DNA of 53,164 bases from Bacteroidales bacterium (lineage in GTDB: Bacteria; Bacteroidota; Bacteroidia; Bacteroidales; F082). Shown here piece by piece: positions 51,406 through 53,164 of the stretch (position 1 is its first letter; each line of letters begins with the position of its first letter). A program made the position numbers and the translations under genes. The stretch lies in contig JAFRRE010000126.1 in the NCBI GenBank assembly GCA_017428285.1, forward strand, positions 1 to 53,164. Direction: 5' to 3'. Under the pieces are notes generated by a model, which made no database searches, had not been told where the DNA came from, and saw only the letters and a program-made list of their open reading frames with translations.

Positions 51406-52525
51406 TTATGATTCTTTCTTTCCGCCGAATTCCATCAGATATGCCTTCAGGAATGCGTCGATATTTCCGTCCATAACGCTCTGTACATCAGATGTTTGGT
51501 AGTTTGTGCGATGGTCCTTAACGCGTCGGTCGTCGAAGACGTAGGAGCGGATTTGGCTGCCCCATTCGATTTTCATCTTGCCCGCCTCAATCTTGTTTTG
51601 CTCCTCCATGCGGTGGCGCATCTCACGGTCGTAGAGTTGTGACTTCAAAAGGCGCAAGGCGTTCTCTCGGTTCTTGGGTTGGTCGCGGGTCTCGGTGTTT
51701 TCAATGAGGATTTCCTCTTCCTCGCCCGTGTAGGGGTCTTTGTATTGGTAACGCAAACGCACACCCGACTCCACCTTGTTTACGTTCTGTCCACCAGCAC
51801 CGCCACTACGGAAGGTGTCCCACGATAGACGCGACTGTTCAATCACGATCTCGATGGTGTCGTCGACAAGCGGGGTGACAAACACCGAGGCGAACGAGGT
51901 CATGCGTTTGCCTTGGGCGTTGTACGGGCTGACGCGCACCAAACGATGCACGCCGTTTTCGCCTTTCAGGTAGCCGTAGGCATAGTCGCCTTCGATCTTC
52001 ATCGTCACCTGCTTGATGCCCGCGTCGTCGGCTTCCAAAAGGTTCGAGATGGTGAGCTTGTACTTGTGGTTTTCGGCGTAGCGCATATACATTCGCATGA
52101 GCATCTGCGCCCAGTCTTGGGCTTCTGTGCCACCCGCGCCAGCGTTGATTTTCAGCACGGCGCTCATCGGGTCGGCTTCCTCTTGCAACATGTTCTTGAA
52201 CTCCAAATCCTCGATGATTTTCAGCGTGGCGTTGTACTGCTCGTCCACTTCCTCCTCGGTGGCTTCGCCTTCCTTGGCGAAGTCGAAGAGCACGGTAAGG
52301 TCGTTGCCAGCGTCTTCGGCCTGCTTGTAGCCATTGAGCCAGCCCTTCACCTCGCGCACTTTCTTCATCGTGGCTTCGGCGGCCTTCGGGTCGGCCCAAA
52401 ACTGCGGGTCTTGCGTCTTTTCGTCTAATTCTTGTGCTTCGATGGTACGTCGGTCGACGTCAAAGATACCTCCTCAAGGCATCAATCCTCTTACATACGT
52501 CTTTAAGTTGGTCAGCAGTAATCAT
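51406..52525 (-). CDS. prfB: Peptide chain release factor 2, with programmed +1 frameshift
   Basis: The gene is split in two frames. The first 21 codons (52525-52463, MITADQLKDVCKRIDALRRY plus L) end at TGA 52460-52462. The second frame begins with GAC at 52459-52461 and runs to the stop at 51406, giving about 372 residues in all, normal for RF2. Just before the TGA is AGGAGGTATCTTTGAC, the classic SD-like AGGAGG, CTT slippery codon and TGA-C of prfB autoregulation: low RF2 lets ribosomes shift +1. SPYN and GGAGGQNVNKVESG (GGQ catalytic loop) identify RF2. A structured repeat lies in its leader. Confidence 0.96.
52447..52478 (-). promoter_or_regulatory. prfB frameshift site
   Basis: Minus-strand AGGAGG then TAT CTT TGA C, with the SD-like AGGAGG three bases before CTT, as in the conserved bacterial site. 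Stop codon at 52460-52462. Confidence 0.95.
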
Positions 52526-52548
52526 ATTATAATAAGGTGTTGTTTTTT

Positions 52549-52664
52549 GACTGCGGGACTTCGAGACGCGTGACCTACTCCCCCTTGAAAGGGGGCCGGG
52601 GGGATTAAAAACTCGCGTCTCGCAGTCTCGTGTCTTTATTCTTTCTTTTCGGGCTGCAAAGGTA
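52549..52664 (-). repeat. Structured leader/promoter module, copy 2 (before prfB)
   Basis: The core at 52566-52617 matches 5476-5527. CGAGACGCG (52562-52570) and CGCGTCTCG (52614-52622) form an outer 9-bp stem, CCCCCTTGAAAGGGGG an inner one. The match extends through CTTTCTTTTCGGGCTGCAAAGGTA, so it covers the promoter -7 box too. Confidence 0.85.
52657..52664 (-). promoter_or_regulatory. -7 element of prfB
   Basis: Minus-strand TACCTTTG, with TTG 22 bases upstream (52687-52689). The prfB leader is about 130 bases. Confidence 0.6.
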
Positions 52665-52674
52665 GGGAAAAATG

Positions 52675-52703
52675 TTGTAATTGCTGCAAATTCACTATTT
52701 TTG
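52675..52703 (+). promoter_or_regulatory. Promoter of the TPR lipoprotein, leaderless candidate
   Basis: TTG (52675-52677), 18-base spacer and TATTTTTG (52696-52703); the GTG start codon is at 52709, 5 bases beyond the -7 box. The region overlaps the divergent prfB promoter. Confidence 0.55.
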
Positions 52704-52708
52704 TCGCT

Positions 52709-53164
52709 GTGAAGAGAAAATTGTTCATAGGATTCGCCTTTTTCATGGGCTTGATGCTGCTTGCTTGCCATCCCACCTCCCGCGATGCACGGCAAACCGC
52801 TCACGATGCCTTGGAAAACGCTTGCATCCAGTTGGATTCGGGCAACAAGGCGGATGCTATGCGCTTGTTCAAGGAGGCGGAGCATTACGGTTTATTGGCG
52901 GGCGACACGTTGACTTTGGCTTATGCACGGTTCAACATTGCGAGATGCTTGGGTGAATATGCCAATGAAGAGGAGATCTTTTCTCTATTAAAGGCCGCCG
53001 ACGAGGGCTTTGGCGACAATTACACCGAGCGCGCCAAAGTGATGACCTTTTGGGGCGATTACTACCAATTCCACAGGCAATTCGACAGCGCGGAAGTCTA
53101 TTTGAACCGTGCGATGGACTATGCGGAACGAAGTGGTTCGATTGATGCGAAACGTTGTGCCTTG
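52709..53164 (+). CDS. TPR-repeat lipoprotein, N-terminal part (cut by window edge)
   Basis: An open frame of 152 codons runs to the end of the window. The GTG at 52709 gives a good lipoprotein signal (KRKLFIGFAFFMGLMLLAC), which the internal ATG at 52745 would cut, so GTG is preferred. TPR-like helices follow: DALENACIQLDSGNKADAMRLFKEAEHYG and then TLAYARFNIARCLGEYANEE and FDSAEVYLNRAMDYAERSG in separate repeats. Some Bacteroidota TPR lipoproteins continue into a LuxR- or histidine-kinase-like part, but that cannot be seen here. Confidence 0.8.
   Translation, partial: MKRKLFIGFAFFMGLMLLACHPTSRDARQTAHDALENACIQLDSGNKADAMRLFKEAEHYGLLAGDTLTLAYARFNIARCLGEYANEEEIFSLLKAADEGFGDNYTERAKVMTFWGDYYQFHRQFDSAEVYLNRAMDYAERSGSIDAKRCAL

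Overview
The window is a 53 kb piece of a Bacteroidota chromosome, most likely an uncultured Bacteroidales. Several signs agree. Seven proteins or genes carry type IX secretion (T9SS) hallmarks: sorting domains of type A, a type B gliding-associated C-terminus, and BspA-like repeats. Promoters repeatedly match the Bacteroidetes form TTG-N19-21-TAnnTTTG. Shine-Dalgarno sites are mostly absent. The gene order DUF1573-yajC-ybbR-coaE is also typical of the group. T9SS cargo argues against the genus Bacteroides itself. I see no rRNA, tRNA or CRISPR array, and no stretch over 300 bases lacks a gene.

Layout. 1-3.5 kb: the edge of an IS4-type transposase, an AT-rich gene for a candidate PD-(D/E)XK nuclease, and an AAA/DUF4143 ATPase. 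3.5-6.9 kb: a thioredoxin-fold lipid- or envelope-side protein without its CxxC, coaD, a Nudix hydrolase and pyrE. 7-13.7 kb: four secreted T9SS cargo genes with birA among them. 13.8-19.3 kb: a TonB-dependent receptor, oligopeptidase B carrying an in-frame palindromic repeat, and two small proteins. 19.4-22.7 kb: divergent alpha-L-fucosidase (GH29+PA14) and GH13 amylase. 22.8-28.6 kb: an accessory block with a STAND-like ATPase, an AlbA_2/HATPase regulator with a heptad repeat, a retropepsin-like exported protein and a second candidate PD-(D/E)XK nuclease that is a distant homologue of the first. 28.6-33 kb: glgB, an outer-membrane barrel, and a carboxyltransferase alpha subunit whose biotinyl domain has lost its lysine. 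33.1-36.3 kb: a GtrA/GtrB/GT-C-like glycan-modification cassette. 36.3-46.4 kb: hutU, a T9SS amidase-CUB protein, a T9SS type B protein, DUF1573, yajC, ybbR, coaE, iorA and iorB. 46.5-53 kb: three lipoproteins (two of them tandem paralogues), cstA, a PepSY-like protein, prfB with its programmed +1 frameshift, and the start of a TPR lipoprotein.

How it fits together: much of the window supports a saccharolytic and amino-acid-fermenting anaerobe that exports surface proteins through T9SS (amylase, fucosidase, glycogen branching, urocanate hydratase, indolepyruvate oxidoreductase, CstA, biotin-type decarboxylase). The most notable non-genic signals are dispersed repeats. A roughly 115-bp promoter-plus-hairpin module is shared by coaD and prfB. 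A GAGCYTGTCGAAG palindrome family occurs at three places, one of them inside a coding sequence. A GAGACGC hairpin family sits beside terminators. All functional assignments rest on reading the sequence; no search or computation was run.
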